Source of the DNA: Phoronis australis
Lineage: Eukaryota > Phoronida > Phoronidae
Direction of reading: 5' to 3'
DNA: 29,763 nucleotides
Assembly (NCBI GenBank): GCA_002633005.1
Contig: NMRA01000733.1
Location: 1 to 29,763 of the forward strand
In this document: one piece after another, positions 1-10,530 of the stretch
How the letters are laid out: the number at the start of each line of letters is the position of its first letter
How positions within the stretch are numbered: position 1 is the stretch's first letter
Notes under the pieces: generated by a model
What the model saw: the letters and a program-made list of their open reading frames with translations, nothing else
What the model was told of the DNA's origin: nothing
The model's database searches: none
Made by a program: the position numbers and the translations under genes

Positions 1-29
1 GGACAATGATCGCTAGCCAAAAGGTGAAC

Positions 30-300
30 GTTACTCACGTAAATTACGGGTGTAAATCAATTTTTGTTAACGGCGTAAATTAATTCTTCACTGCTTAAAA
101 CAATTATTAACGGCGTATATTTTAACTATGACGTAAATTGAATCTTTGCGGTGTAAAATAATACTCGATGCGCAAATTATATTTTAAATAGGGGTGTATT
201 AATTTACTTACGCACGTGAATAATAAATGAGTTTGCGAAAATACCAATTTACGCCGCTAACGACTAATTTACGCCGCTTATAATTGATTTACGCCGTGAC
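30..300. repeat. Large imperfect inverted repeat built of ACGGCGTAAATT-like motifs
   Basis: The left half (about 38-180) carries repeated GGCGTAAAT or GTGTAAAT words pointing right (near 38, 51, 71, 111, 131 and 148). The right half (about 196-297) carries the same word reversed, AATTTACGCCG, at 246, 266 and 287. The symmetry centre is near 190. This is the arrangement expected of a MITE or the sub-terminal repeats of a DNA transposon. No terminal duplication could be fixed because the element may extend beyond the left edge of the window. Confidence 0.55.
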
Positions 301-310
301 ATATTTCTTA

Positions 311-1380
311 ACCTAGCCAATTATTTTTAACACAAAAGTGAAACAATATGGCTGCAGCTTTGGGCGAAGATTTCATACGAAATGTTCAGCGAAACGTCAA
401 CGACGTGTGTCGTCTTATATTTTTGTATCCTGTTGAGACATAAGTTCTATATTCTGTAACGCAAAAGTTTATATTTTAAATCAAACAACACTTATAGCTG
501 TGTTGAAGGCGAATTTAGAGGTAATCCTCGTCAAGATCCAGTTAGTTTGTTTCTTCACCGCCGTAGCTCGCACGTGGGCAGATACCGTTCAGCTCCAGTG
601 GTAAGGAAAATTCGAAGCTAAGAAAAGACCCGAGCTGTTCCTGAGGATGTTAATTGTTCCTAACAAACATTGATGAACACTGATTTTAATTAAATTATTA
701 AGAAAACGACTTGCTTACTAATATTGGAAGGAAAACAGTGCGAGGTATGGAACTTGTACAGTACATTTACATGCAGCGGCACTAATGGCCAATACGTTAA
801 ACATTAGACAAGCACGAATGAGAAGGGGATAATCTACGCGTGAAAATTTATGTCCCAGTTAGCATTCTACCTCTGAGCATGACGAAGTATGTCCCAGTTT
901 GCATTATCCGGGGTGTTGGAAGAACCCATGGTTCGGTTATTATTACGTTTCGTCTTTGCCGCTTTAGACTCACTTGTTTCTGGGCCTATGGAATGTTGGC
1001 CTTGGCCTGCTCACTTGGGCCCTGTTCTTATTACCATTTTATGCGCCCACAAATTTATATGTGCGCGCATTATGCCGTCTTCCCCGCCCGTCCAGCGTCC
1101 GTCCGGGGTCCATGCTGGCGTTGAGCGTCCGGCGTCCGCTGCTGTATTTCCAAAGCCGTTAGATGAATGCTCATGAAATTTTACACATCAGTGTTCGAAC
1201 TTTCGGACGGAGCGGAGTGTCGGTGTGCCCCCTAGTGGCATTTTTATTGTTTTTACGTTTATCTCTCTTACTTCGGTTCTCGACAGATTTTTATAAAATT
1301 AAGCATATTATATGGCTTGTTATCAGCAAAGGTCGACTGCGAACTACATTTTGAAAAAAACAATACTTTTTAGAGCCTCG
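311..1380. other. Anonymous non-coding stretch
   Basis: No recognisable gene or RNA. Overlapping short open frames between 840 and 1354 look random in composition, and none shows a domain, signal peptide or convincing splice context. A phrase of about 12 bases (TATGTCCCAGTT) is repeated at about 849 and 888, suggesting a small local duplication. Confidence 0.4.
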
Positions 1381-1419
1381 TTTAAAAAAGGAAAACAGAG
1401 TACTTTAAGTTTAAAAACC

Positions 1420-1566
1420 CATCCATCCTCCTCAACATCATAACATAACCTGGTCTAAATACGAATGTACTGTATGCTTGTCCATACTCATCCATCCCCC
1501 TCAACATCATAACTGGTCTTAAAATAAGTGCAAATGGTTTTTCACACTCACCCCTCAACATCATGC
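1420..1566. repeat. Three imperfect copies of a CCTCAACATCAT-containing unit
   Basis: CTCAACATCA recurs at about 1431, 1500 and 1554, each time preceded by a CCATCC or CACCC pyrimidine tract. The spacing is irregular (about 69 and 54 bases). This is a small degenerate minisatellite. Short minus-strand open frames through it are a by-product. Confidence 0.5.
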
Positions 1567-1599
1567 AGAGAGGGAGACTAACACATATGTATCTCACGT

Positions 1600-2100
1600 G
1601 CATCCGGTATCATTAGCTCGTAATACTTCACTTCGTGTGGTTTATAACGACCTCGGCAGCAAGTGGGATCACAGGGCATGCACTTTCCAATGAATTTTCA
1701 AGGCAGTACACATTATATTAACCATTTATTACAGTGACATTGATGCATCACAAAATGCAATACTGAAACAGATGGACTTAGTGTACAATACATCCCAGTC
1801 TTTTTGGGCTTAAAAGTCACGCGATACAAATTAACACGCTAGCGGTTACATAATACAGGACACTCTCGCAGCAATCCAGTAACCTAGTCAAAAACTTGTA
1901 TTTGATCTTGAATACAATAATTGTTAAACATAAAGCATTCCATTTATTCCGCTTAAATATTTGCATACGTGTGTGTTTGAAACAAAAAATGCCAGTTATC
2001 ATATTGCCCGAACTATGACAGGAGAGAACTGTCAAAAGCACAAGTCAATCACTGTATGCAAAACGTGCATGTAAATGTCGTCCTCCTGCTTTTCTAATAT
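1600..2100. other. Non-coding; possible 3' untranslated region of the ZP gene
   Basis: No domain-bearing frame was seen. On the minus strand AATAAA occurs twice (plus-strand TTTATT at 1943-1948 and 1725-1730), downstream of the ZP stop codon at 2702. Either could serve as its polyadenylation signal; this is inference from position only. Confidence 0.3.
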
Positions 2101-2105
2101 TTTGG

Positions 2106-2268
2106 ACCAGGGCCCTGTTGCATAAAAGTTATACACCGGATAACAACATCAGCATCGTCACCCTTCACGTTGTTATTTGTTGATCGCTGAATATGACGTC
2201 ATGCAGTTACAGTATCAAGTTTATCCAGTGAATAGTCGTTTTAACGCAACTCATCTCTCGGCCAGGGG
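2106..2268. mobile_element. Possible MITE with degenerate terminal inverted repeats
   Basis: The left end reads ACCAGGGCCCTGTTGCATAA. The right end, read in reverse complement, contains a CCCCTGGCC block and then AGTTGCGTTAAAA, matching the left end with substitutions and a short insertion. The inner part contains further opposed GTTGTTAT/ATAACAAC words. CAGGGCCCTGTTGCAT-type ends are familiar in short non-autonomous elements of marine invertebrates (recalled, not searched). No target duplication was established. It would sit in the ZP gene's 3' untranslated region. Confidence 0.4.
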
Positions 2269-2701
2269 TTTAATAACCATGCTAAAAATTGATTCTACTA
2301 GAAATTGCATGGCGTACCTCGAGACTACATGTACTTGAGCTCCCAGCATACAGCGCGATTGGTAAAATTTCGAGTTTGAGTTGAAAGATTACACCCATGG
2401 CTCAGTCAAATGGTGTAGCCGCGTGTAGAATATTCTCAAGTCTGATAAAGAAGACGTTTCGAGTGTGTACCTGTTCCTTATAACACCTTTAACTAGGACA
2501 AATTCGCGTTTCTCTTTTACACGTTTTACAAAATTCAGTTAGATTATTGCAATAAGTGAGTATGAAAGTACAAAATCCTTTGCCGAAGTGTCAGTTTTGT
2601 TTTCCGATTTTTGGGTTGGATTTGAACTCGTATTTGTAGATATGTTCCTACGAACAATAATGACGGAAGTGCCTCATTACAGTTAGTATGTTGCTGCAGC
2701 C

Positions 2702-2952
2702 TTAGAAAGCCTTGTCTTTCTCCTCGCGCATCACGTGACCAGATCTATTTCGTGCAGCAACCAACACAGTGACACCTATCATAAGAAGCAAGAAGATGGC
2801 GAGCACGGCCACAACTGCGTAGAAGGTGGTTGCACTGATGTGCCCTTCACAGATGACGTTGTTTTTGTTGTTGCTGTTGTTGTTGTTGTTGTTGTTGTTG
2901 TCTGAATTCTGTTCAACTACATTCACCTCTTCTTTGGTGATGATCTTGTCGT
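2702..2952 (-). CDS. Terminal exon of ZP-domain membrane protein: Asn-rich stalk, transmembrane helix, short cytoplasmic tail
   Basis: The exon starts after a good acceptor on the minus strand (ATGTCTTTTTCAG, cut between 2953 and 2952) and ends at TAA (2704-2702). The ATG upstream at about 2965 is therefore probably intronic. The first codon is completed by one base from the previous exon (phase 1). In order it encodes a charged stretch starting DKIITKEEV, an Asn-rich run from a (GTT)n repeat (about 2859-2900), a segment VICEGHIS with one Cys, a helix of about 24 residues (TTFYAVVAVL to GVTVLV), and a basic then acidic tail ending EEKDKAF. A single helix followed by an Arg-containing short tail fits a type I membrane protein. 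The helix and splice site are seen directly; the link to the exon at 7936 rests on matching phase. Confidence 0.8.
2859..2900 (+). repeat. (GTT)n microsatellite inside the ZP gene's last exon
   Basis: This is a nearly uninterrupted GTT run on the plus strand, read on the minus strand as AAC codons. It produces the poly-Asn stretch next to the membrane helix. Length variation between individuals would change the stalk without breaking the frame. Confidence 0.85.
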
Positions 2953-3466
2953 CTGAAAAAGACATAGCTCGAATTCAGTCTGAAGATTCGTTCCGATTCA
3001 TTTTTATCCACTTATAAATGCTAGTCCACCATACAACAGAGGGCGCCTGCCGATAAATACGTTTGTCCAACCGCTTGCTTCGTTAATCAAACGTCCTTGA
3101 GAATCATAATTCTAACCTTTACTAAACCAAAAGTTGGGTGAAGCAAGACAATAATCTGTGCAACGAATTATAATATGTGTTTATCATTTGTCTGGAACAG
3201 ATGTCAGCAGCCCCTTATTTGCATACAGAGGTCACGATACTGCGACTGAGTGCACTTATGATGCTGTGCAACTGCACACTTACAGGAGTAAGTCTTTTAA
3301 GAGATGCGACGCTGTCAAAAGTGCTTTACAACCAAAGTTTGAAAGATGGAGACAATATCAGAGTAGTTGAAAGAAAGAACCTTTTAAAGAGTTCCGAACT
3401 GAATCATTTGATCACTGAAAACACAAAAATCTAGCCCTGGAATGCCAACTCCCGAACGTGACCTAC

Positions 3467-3541
3467 GTATACTAAAATTAGAGCTTGTGACCCCGAGACT
3501 AGCTGCGAGAGTGCACTGAGAATTTCCGGCTGTCAGCTCGA
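3467..3541 (-). CDS. Candidate optional (cassette) exon of the ZP gene
   Basis: On the minus strand a 75-base open segment lies between an acceptor ending ACCAAAACTCAG (cut 3542/3541) and a donor ATAC|GTAGGT (cut 3467/3466). It is read in phase 1 at both ends. It therefore fits, without a frame change, between the exon ending at 7936 (phase 1) and the terminal exon starting at 2952 (phase 1). It would add 25 residues, including ELTAGNSQCTLAASL and a VTSSN motif that also occurs at the end of the preceding exon. No known domain was recognised. The acceptor's pyrimidine tract is modest, so this could be chance. Confidence 0.35.
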
Positions 3542-3559
3542 CTGAGTTTTGGTCGAGAA

Positions 3560-4660
3560 TTGTAGTTTCCAAATCAAGCCTGATTTCATTGATTCGTTTT
3601 TATTTGGTCATTATTGTTCATCAAACGAGTCTTGAGATACGATTCCATACAATCGACGATTTCTCGACAAAATTAGTCAACAAACCCGAAAATGACACTG
3701 GTCATTCCTTGGAGGGCACCGACATGTGGTTTTAGGTGGATTCAGGGAGTAATTTGACTTCTGATATCTCTTCAGTTCCAGTCGTAGAACCACTTTCGAC
3801 AACCTATCATGGTAAAGTACATGCCACGACTTTTTCAACAAAGCCTTTTGGTTCTTAAAATCACGTTAAAGAATTTTACGGAAAAAGTACTGTTATATTT
3901 GGACTAAATGATAAGTTTATGCCCTAAAAACAGGTGTGTTTACGTAATTTTCGAAAAAAATTTCATAATTGCTCTATTTATGTGTGCGTGTGTGTGTGCG
4001 TGTGCATTCTGTTCTAATTAATTGTTTCTGTGATAATTCATTTGTTCAATGTTATCTTGTTGCCTAGATGCCGTTTTGGTTCATTCGATTTCTGAGAAGT
4101 AGGCCTACAGTTATCCGTAGTACATGGATTTACCTATACCTGTGAAATAAAATTCAAAAAAATGAAAACTTTACCTTGTAAAAGAAGCCAATCTAGTACC
4201 TCGTGTTGCTGATAGCGTACAGTGTATTTGAAAATTACCACGCTCTTGGCGTACTGTCCCACTTTAAAAAAATCCCACCAACCCGACACCATACATGTAT
4301 ATAAATGCCCGACTTTGTTTATTAGAGTTTATTTATTATAAATGAAACAAGTATGTTTCGAAATATCGTGTGTCTTTTAATTATGTCGCTAGGGCAGTTA
4401 CTGTATCTACAGTATGTTCAATTGAGAGTAGAGTTTTGTTAAGAAAGTACGAACGCAACGGAATAAAGACTGTGGACAATGAAAAGTGTCGTGCATTTAA
4501 AGGAGAATGCCACCCGATTTAATTAGTCTTTTTTGCCGTCTTAATCGGTCTATATCCACATCGCCCCGCATACGGTCGGCCTCACCTTGCCAAGAGGTGT
4601 CGCGTTGACCTGTGAGGAAGGTGAGAAACGACGCTAGCGACGTCAGTGGTTCATATGCAC
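3560..4660. other. Anonymous intronic sequence
   Basis: This lies inside the long last intron of the ZP gene on the minus strand. The only local features are a short GTGTGCGTGTGTGT tract at 3981-4008 and AT-rich runs. An open plus-strand frame at about 3177-3434 was examined and has no recognisable domain. Confidence 0.4.
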
Positions 4661-4665
4661 AGTGA

Positions 4666-4923
4666 ATGCCGCTATGTTGCGGTGCATCGTTCCCGCTTGT
4701 CCGAACTAAGCAGCTGCGAGGAAAGCGGGTATATCGTTTTTTTAATCATCGAGAGTCCGAAATGCTTTGGAAGTGGCTCATGGTAGTGAAGAACGAAATG
4801 TACGCTGTAAATAGCAAGTATGATCAGGCCGTGAAACATCTCCGTGTCTGTGGCCTGCAGACGTCGACAGTGCCTCACGAACATGCCGGCTTACCAAGTA
4901 ACTCCATACGTTCCGTTGTCTGA
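4666..4923 (+). pseudogene. Degenerate THAP-like zinc-finger fragment
   Basis: An 85-codon frame starts ATG-Pro-Leu-Cys-Cys. It continues with a basic RTKQLRGKRVYRF segment, an invariant-looking Trp in LWKWLMVV, and ends its conserved part with LRVCGLQ. THAP domains begin Met-Pro-x-Cys-Cys, have a (Phe/His)RF(P) block and a conserved Trp, and end Arg-Val-Cys-x-x-His-Phe, binding zinc through C2CH. Here the second N-terminal Cys and the final His appear lost (Gln in place of His), so zinc binding is unlikely. THAP domains occur in P-element-type transposases and in host regulators; which one this derives from cannot be told. The resemblance is by eye and moderate. Confidence 0.35.
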
Positions 4924-5620
4924 GCTTGTTCACAGCGCCTCTCTAGTATTTCTTCATCACTGTATTCCTGTTCGAATTGATAGCCTGTAAAACTTAACGA
5001 TCCACCTGCGAAGTCGGGACTGATGAGCTCTACGAGCTCGTCCTAAGTCGGCCGGATTGCGAGTTGCTATGTTGGCGTTTATTGCTGAGCGTTCTGTTTC
5101 AAAATGAATTATTCTCACCCTAACCAATATTTATATAAAACTGAAGCAAAGTCCGTCTCATTAGAAGCAATTCGTAATGCCCTTGGAGTGTTCGTGAGTG
5201 CAAATGATTTGAGAAGCCAGCAATGAATAAATCACTGCGTTACCGGCTTTAGGTGCAATAAAACTAATTGACGGTGCACCGGCCGAGGCCGTGTGAGCTA
5301 ATGCTAAATTTCGTGTTTGCTGGCAGAAACTGTTGTGAAACAACTCGATTTCCATCTCACGGACAGGTGTTAGGGGAATCTTTAGTACATTTACATTACT
5401 CAAATAATGATTGTCAATGTACAACTTCTGCCCTGACGGTGCTGTGGCCAAAGCGCGAACATGAATTCGCGGCCCCCGACGAGTAAGTAGATTTGCAGTT
5501 TCGTGGCTAATTCACCAACATAAACAGGTGCACATTACTTTGGCTCACTAGTATAGTACTTTCTTGACTTGAAGTTTAGTTTCCACTGAACTTTGGCTGG
5601 TTTATGTTCGTGATGTCTGA
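4924..5620. other. Anonymous intronic sequence
   Basis: No supported gene. A perfect small hairpin (GAGCTC-TAC-GAGCTC) occurs at about 5026-5040. A good plus-strand donor-like GACGA|GTAAGT lies at about 5482, with an open frame upstream, but there is no acceptor or domain to support an exon. Confidence 0.35.
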
Positions 5621-5624
5621 TCAG

Positions 5625-5715
5625 TTTCCGAGCCACTGGCCGGGATAACGAGTCAATCCGGCCGGCCGCGACGGGCCTGATCGGGCTCCGAGCCACTGGC
5701 CAGGCTAACAAGCGT
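5625..5715. repeat. GC-rich direct duplication
   Basis: TCCGAGCCACTGGCC occurs twice (about 5629 and 5687), each followed by GGGATAACGAG or AGGCTAACAAG. The copies flank a GC-rich core containing GGCCGGCC. This is a local 60-base duplication of unknown role. Confidence 0.6.
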
Positions 5716-5719
5716 TTTG

Positions 5720-6905
5720 TGTTTAGAACTCAAAAAATCACAAGTCTAAACAACACAGATCTAGGTTCTCCTGTCTGTATCTCACGGAAAATACTTCGAA
5801 ATTATCTCCGAACAGACCCCAAACTCCTGCTACGGACCTTATTGGCCTGCCGAACTTTGTAGGCTACGGTGTGTCCAAATACCAATAAATCCGTAAGAGC
5901 GAAATAAAACAACACGTTTTTATAAGAACTCGGTGTATTTTTAAGGGTTTTACATCGAAGTTTGATGATTTATTGGTGTTAAACGATGACTTCAAGCGAT
6001 AAGCTGACACCAGTAACCCGTGTTGTGAACTGCTGAACAGACTGCGTGTGAAACCGATGACGTCATTGGATAATTTCAACACCTCCGTCTGCCGTCAGGT
6101 GTCAGGTAACGCAACCGTACGTGTCGTGATGGAGTAGAACTACTCGATCTAAATTGATACAAATTAGGTTGTTTTTTGGGTGGCATGCTCCTTTAACAAC
6201 TTGTGTATAACCGAAAACTTGCTCCCGAAGTACAGTCAGAGTTTATTTCTAAACTTTTATGGAAAGTCCTTCACAGCAACCAATGTGATGAGCTATCCAC
6301 AGTACATTTTAAAGCTACGTGATAGATGTTTGCTCATTTTCGTGGATAAGAAAACCTTTATTTGCAAATTTCGGATAAATACTTGGAGTGGTTAATCACG
6401 TTTTTCACGGTGAATACCACTGCATTGGAAAAATTACTGAACAATGTATTAATTGCATCAAACGGCACCAAAGGTCCAATTAAGCATAATATACAAAGAT
6501 GTATAATTTTTGGGTAAATGCCAGACTAAATTATCCACAGCAAGTGTGAGGAATCCATATTATAAAACCTGTGTCTTTATAGGGTATCTTTTGAATCATT
6601 AACATTATTTCCTCAGTGGCTTCATTAGTCATGTTTCATTTCCTTTTTTGTTACACTTACACCCTCTTATTATGAGGATTTCGGTAATCTTTATGGTTTT
6701 TAGAATTCAAATAAATATATTTTTAAACAGGCATACTTGTAGGATATCAATAATTTGTCTTTTGCTTCTTGAATAATCACCAAGAACTGGCAAAGGGCTT
6801 TCTAATGATATTGCTATTTTACAATTCAGTTCAAAACGGCAGAGCTTTTACAAGTTTTAATGCCAATAAATTCGACACCAAGTACAGACACCGGAACAAA
6901 GGAAT
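5720..6905. other. Anonymous AT-rich intronic sequence
   Basis: Nothing recognisable beyond short random open frames. No tRNA box, splice pair with domain, or strong repeat was seen. Confidence 0.35.
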
Positions 6906-6909
6906 ATAA

Positions 6910-7131
6910 TCAACTCTCACGCATGCGTGGCGCAACCTCAGGAATACAAACAACCGCAGCGGCTGTGATGGAGTTGGCCCAAAAACGGGTCACCATCTTG
7001 TTTCAGCATTCACTTCCGGTAAGCAAACACGAATGACCGACACAGACTGTGCTATTTTACAACATTAGGTGATTGAGGTAATCATGTGATCCGGCAACGG
7101 TTGCGCCAACTGTATGGTCCTGGAGAGTTGA
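6910..7131. mobile_element. Possible MITE bounded by TCAACTCTC...GGCGCAACC inverted repeats
   Basis: TCAACTCTC (6910) and GGCGCAACC (6929-6937) on the left are mirrored on the right by GGTTGCGCC (7099-7107) and GAGAGTTGA (7123-7131). The two blocks are in the right order, with slightly different spacing (10 and 15 bases between blocks). The size (about 220 bases) suits a non-autonomous DNA transposon. No open frame or clear target duplication was found. Confidence 0.4.
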
Positions 7132-7134
7132 GAA

Positions 7135-7930
7135 GGATCAAGTTTGGCCAGGTACTAGTTTTCGACATGCTTAAGTATTTACAGAGACATGTAAATATGG
7201 TCTAATTACTGCCTGTACTGTTGTTTTTTAATTTTTGACATTTTAATGTTATTTGACTGGCTCCAAAACATTGAAATGACATGCTAAGCAAGCAAATTTA
7301 GTAGTGAAAGTCAAATTATATTAATTCAGTGTAAGTGAATATATGATGAAGATTATGGCCTTTCCTTGGGCCAGTTGCGTCATTATCTATTGTTACACGC
7401 CGGTTTGCCTTCCTATGAATCCGATATTTTCAAGTATTCTCAAATGGGAAGTATATGACAGTTGAAACGGTCATGAAAACCAAATATTACCTGCTATATG
7501 TTCAAACACAGGACATCAGCCTAATGACATGAGGCCCAAACAACCAAAAACGTGGTAGCCCAAAACAACAAAACGAGAAATATACAGACTGGTTGATTCA
7601 AGACATTTGACTACAATAAGCTGGTCTTCTAAATAAGAAATTAGTTACACTTAAGTGAAATTTGATGCACGGTGAAGGTCGGAAAAATATCTCTACCATC
7701 CTATCCCAAAGTACCCTAGGGGATTTTACCAATCTAAAGTAACCTTCTACGAATTGGTATTTTGGCGTGAAAATTGCAACATTTGCCCCCTACATATGCT
7801 AGACGAACCTACATAAGCCTACAACCTCCACCCCCCAGCCCCACTGAAGTTGACCTGAAATGGTACCTATGACAGGGCAATATTTGATATATGTATATCA
7901 GTGGTAAGAACCGATAAGAATAAACTCTAA
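7135..7930. other. Anonymous intronic sequence
   Basis: AT-rich intron of the ZP gene immediately after the 7936 donor. No gene, RNA or repeat array was recognised. Confidence 0.35.
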
Positions 7931-7935
7931 CTCAC

Positions 7936-8035
7936 CATTTGAAGAAGTGACTGGAATGCTCAAAGTAAATACACGTGACACCGTGTCTTTGTCATTAACA
8001 GACCTCTTCTTGCGGGTACCGCACGAACTTCCATC
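7936..8035 (-). CDS. ZP gene exon with the furin-type cleavage site
   Basis: This 100-base exon lies between a strong acceptor (CCTCGTTTGTTTCAG|GATGG) and a strong donor (CAAATG|GTGAGT). It enters in phase 0 and leaves in phase 1, matching both neighbours. It encodes DGSSCGTRKKRSVNDK and then a hydrophobic patch VSRVFTLSIPV. ZP-domain precursors typically carry, just after the ZP-C module, a Cys, a consensus furin site (R-x-K/R-R; here RKKR followed by Ser) and an external hydrophobic patch that blocks premature polymerisation. All three elements are visible in the expected order. This exon is the strongest evidence for the family assignment. Confidence 0.8.
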
Positions 8036-8039
8036 CTGA

Positions 8040-9440
8040 AACAAACGAGGTAAGAAACATTGTAGAGGGGTTTCGTCTATTAGTGGAGTGCAGCAAACCA
8101 ACAATATTGTCACCATGTGAGAAGTTCACCCGCTGTCCGGATGGAAGCTCTCCTATGTTATGAGTTATGAAAGCAAAGCTACCCAGTGATTTCGCCCTTA
8201 AAGATACTGTTTACCGTTTCATTTTTATTAAATACCTCATGAAACGGATCTTTACGCAAACAACTTTATTCGAAACCTAAGCTCAAATAATGCTCTTTAG
8301 ACATGACATCGATTTTTTCAAAATAAACTGAATTTGAAACAGTTTTTTTAGTTTAGATTTTATTTTGGTATGATGCAACAAGAAAAGATAGATTCTGCCT
8401 TACTACGTGACCACCGTTCAAAAATAAGTGCGTGGCCAAAATTTATGGAAATGAAGACTTAAATAAGACACAATCTTAGTCGATCGTTCATTTTTTGGGG
8501 AAACGTCTCGGCAATATTTCTGGCGCACGATCTGACCATTATTTTGTCAGACATCTTAGTTAAACAGATGGTTGAATGAACTTCCTCGCGGAGAATAAAA
8601 TCGTGAAAATTTCAAGAAAAGGGAAATTTATGCGTGCGACATGTGTTACGTGATTAGTTTCTACTTTGTTGGTAAGAAAAGATTCATAATCAAAGTGGGT
8701 GTTTTGTTAAAAAAATGCGGCTATTGTATAAAATCTAAAAATCGGAACCCGCTTTGTTAAAAATTGAATGGATTTTGATTTGACACGTTTTAAGAAAATA
8801 ATGACAGAGTTTAAATGATGTTTATTGACTAAATCGGAGGTTACATTTGAGGGCCTTTAACCTTTCTGGAACTCGACATTGTTTAGACTGTGTATAACGT
8901 TACTTCACAACTATTTTAAATAAAATTGATGTCATTTGTAGAACTGTATGCTGGCATCTGTTTACTGAAAATGGTCAAGACTTGACAATTTGGGAATGAG
9001 CGATGGATATATAAGTAGCGATGGGAGCAATTTAATTATTGCCTTGGCTACATCTTCCTAGCTAGGGATTGCGTGTTATTTATTGAAACTGACTTTGTTT
9101 CTGTTGATCTCCGGTATCTAAAGCCACAATGGTGAACGGTTACAGCACCTTGGTAAATTGTTAGGAATTTAAGGAATTTAATCGTTTGTTGGCAAAACAT
9201 TGTGTCCAATTTCCAGATAATGGCTGTTGTATGGAGGAAACATTAAAAACTACCTGAGAAGAGACTCTCAATGAGAAAGCAGAAGTGATAACAGTCGCCA
9301 TGTGACGAGACTGGCTAGTCCACGAGTCGGATCACTAAGAACTACCACAGTTAGGTCATAAAAATTGGTGACATATCGCGAGTCCGCTCAAAATAGTTCC
9401 ACACAGAGTCAACTTTTGAAATAGGGTAGCACAAGAAGCG
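8040..9440. other. Anonymous intronic sequence
   Basis: Part of the intron of about 4 kb between the ZP exons at 12059 and 8035. AT-rich, with no supported coding segment. Confidence 0.35.
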
Positions 9441-9562
9441 AATCACGATTATCAAGGACATAATCCCGTTATTAAGGACATAATCACGTCATCAAGGACA
9501 GAATCATGTTATCAAGGACAGAATCACGTTATCAAGAACAGAATCACGTTATCAAGAACAGA
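9441..9562. repeat. 20-bp minisatellite, about six copies
   Basis: The unit is close to ATCAAGGACAGAATCACGTT. Copies are in exact 20-base register from about 9450, differing by one to three bases (GGACATAATC, GGACAGAATC, GAACAGAATC). It lies in the ZP gene intron. Confidence 0.85.
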
Positions 9563-9924
9563 AATGCTCACTTGTCATTGCTACATAATGCTCCATATAA
9601 CAGGATTATGTCGTACTTTAAATTACCTCGAGTGACTAAATGACCAGATATCAGTAAGATAAAAATACAAGTTAGTGCCGGCTTACGACGTTAATGGTAG
9701 TAGGAACAGCGACGACGTCAAAGAAGAAACTGAAACATGTGACCCCACAACGCCATCTACCGCCAACTGAGGATTTTGCCACAGTCAGCAAAAACTACGA
9801 CCCAGGACGACGCTGACGATCGAGATGACAAATACGTGGCCATGACAACAAAAATTGACACCGACCGTGAAGTTCACTACTTTAGCGAGAGCGATGATTT
9901 AACCCCGCGGCAACGATGATGTTG

Positions 9925-10530
9925 TTACTAACATTAGTAAAGTAGCAGAAGCTAATGATCACACTAACATTAGTAGTGTAGTGTTGGTAGCTGTCACTAA
10001 TATAAGTAGTGTGGTAGTAGAAGCTGTCGACCACTATCATTAGTAGTGTAGTAGCTGTTGATATCACTCACACTTTAGTAGAGTAGTAGTAGACTAGTAG
10101 TAGTGGTAGTAGTAGCTGTCACACACATGAGTAGTGTACTAGTAGTTGGTGTCACAAAAATAAGTAGTAGCAGCAGAAGCAGCATCAGCAGCAGCAGTAG
10201 TAGTAGCTGTCACTAATAATAGTAGTAGTAGTAGTATTAGTAGCAGCAGTAGTAGTAGTTGTTGTTACTAACATTAGTAGTGCAGTAGCAGTAGCTGTCT
10301 CAAACATTAGTAGTGTAATATTGGTAGTTGTCACTAATTTTAGTAATGTAGTATTGGTAGTTGTCACTAATTTTAGTAATGTAGTATTGGGAGTTGTCAC
10401 TAATTTTAGTAATGTAGTATTGGGAGTTGTCACTAATTTTAGTAATGTAGTATTGGTAGTTGTCACTAATTTTAGTAATGTAACAGTAGTAGTTGTTACT
10501 AACTTTAGTAGTGTAGTAGTAGTATCTGTC
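9925..10530. repeat. Composite array: (TAG)n-rich and 33-bp minisatellite
   Basis: From about 9925 the sequence alternates a CACTAA(C/T)ATTAGTAGTG phrase with runs of TAG, GTAGTA and AGC. From about 10315 to 10480 it becomes a regular 33-base unit (TAGTATTGGTAGTTGTCACT then AATTTTAGTAATG), with about five near-identical copies. Because 33 is a multiple of three, both strands stay open and give artificial repeat peptides (for example VVVTNFSNVVL). No real gene is implied. Confidence 0.85.

Noticed and set aside
840-1354. Overlapping frames rich in Leu, Cys and Arg
   Set aside because: Three frames overlap in a GC-richer patch; there is no conserved motif, splice support or codon pattern.
3177-3434. 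85-codon plus-strand frame after an acceptor-like TTATTTGCATACAG
   Set aside because: No recognised domain and no donor; it lies opposite the better supported minus-strand cassette and may be chance.
5022-5045. CTGATGAGCTCTACGAGCTCG suggested a hammerhead ribozyme core
   Set aside because: After the hairpin the required GAAA is absent (GTCC instead), and no flanking stems I and III could be found.
5161-5451. 96-codon minus-strand frame with hydrophobic and Ser/Ala-rich parts
   Set aside because: No matching splice borders or known motif. An opposing plus-strand frame of similar length ends at a good donor, so neither strand is favoured.
9441-9562. Regular short repeats considered as a CRISPR array
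   Set aside because: Units are contiguous with no unique spacers and the setting is eukaryotic; it is a minisatellite.
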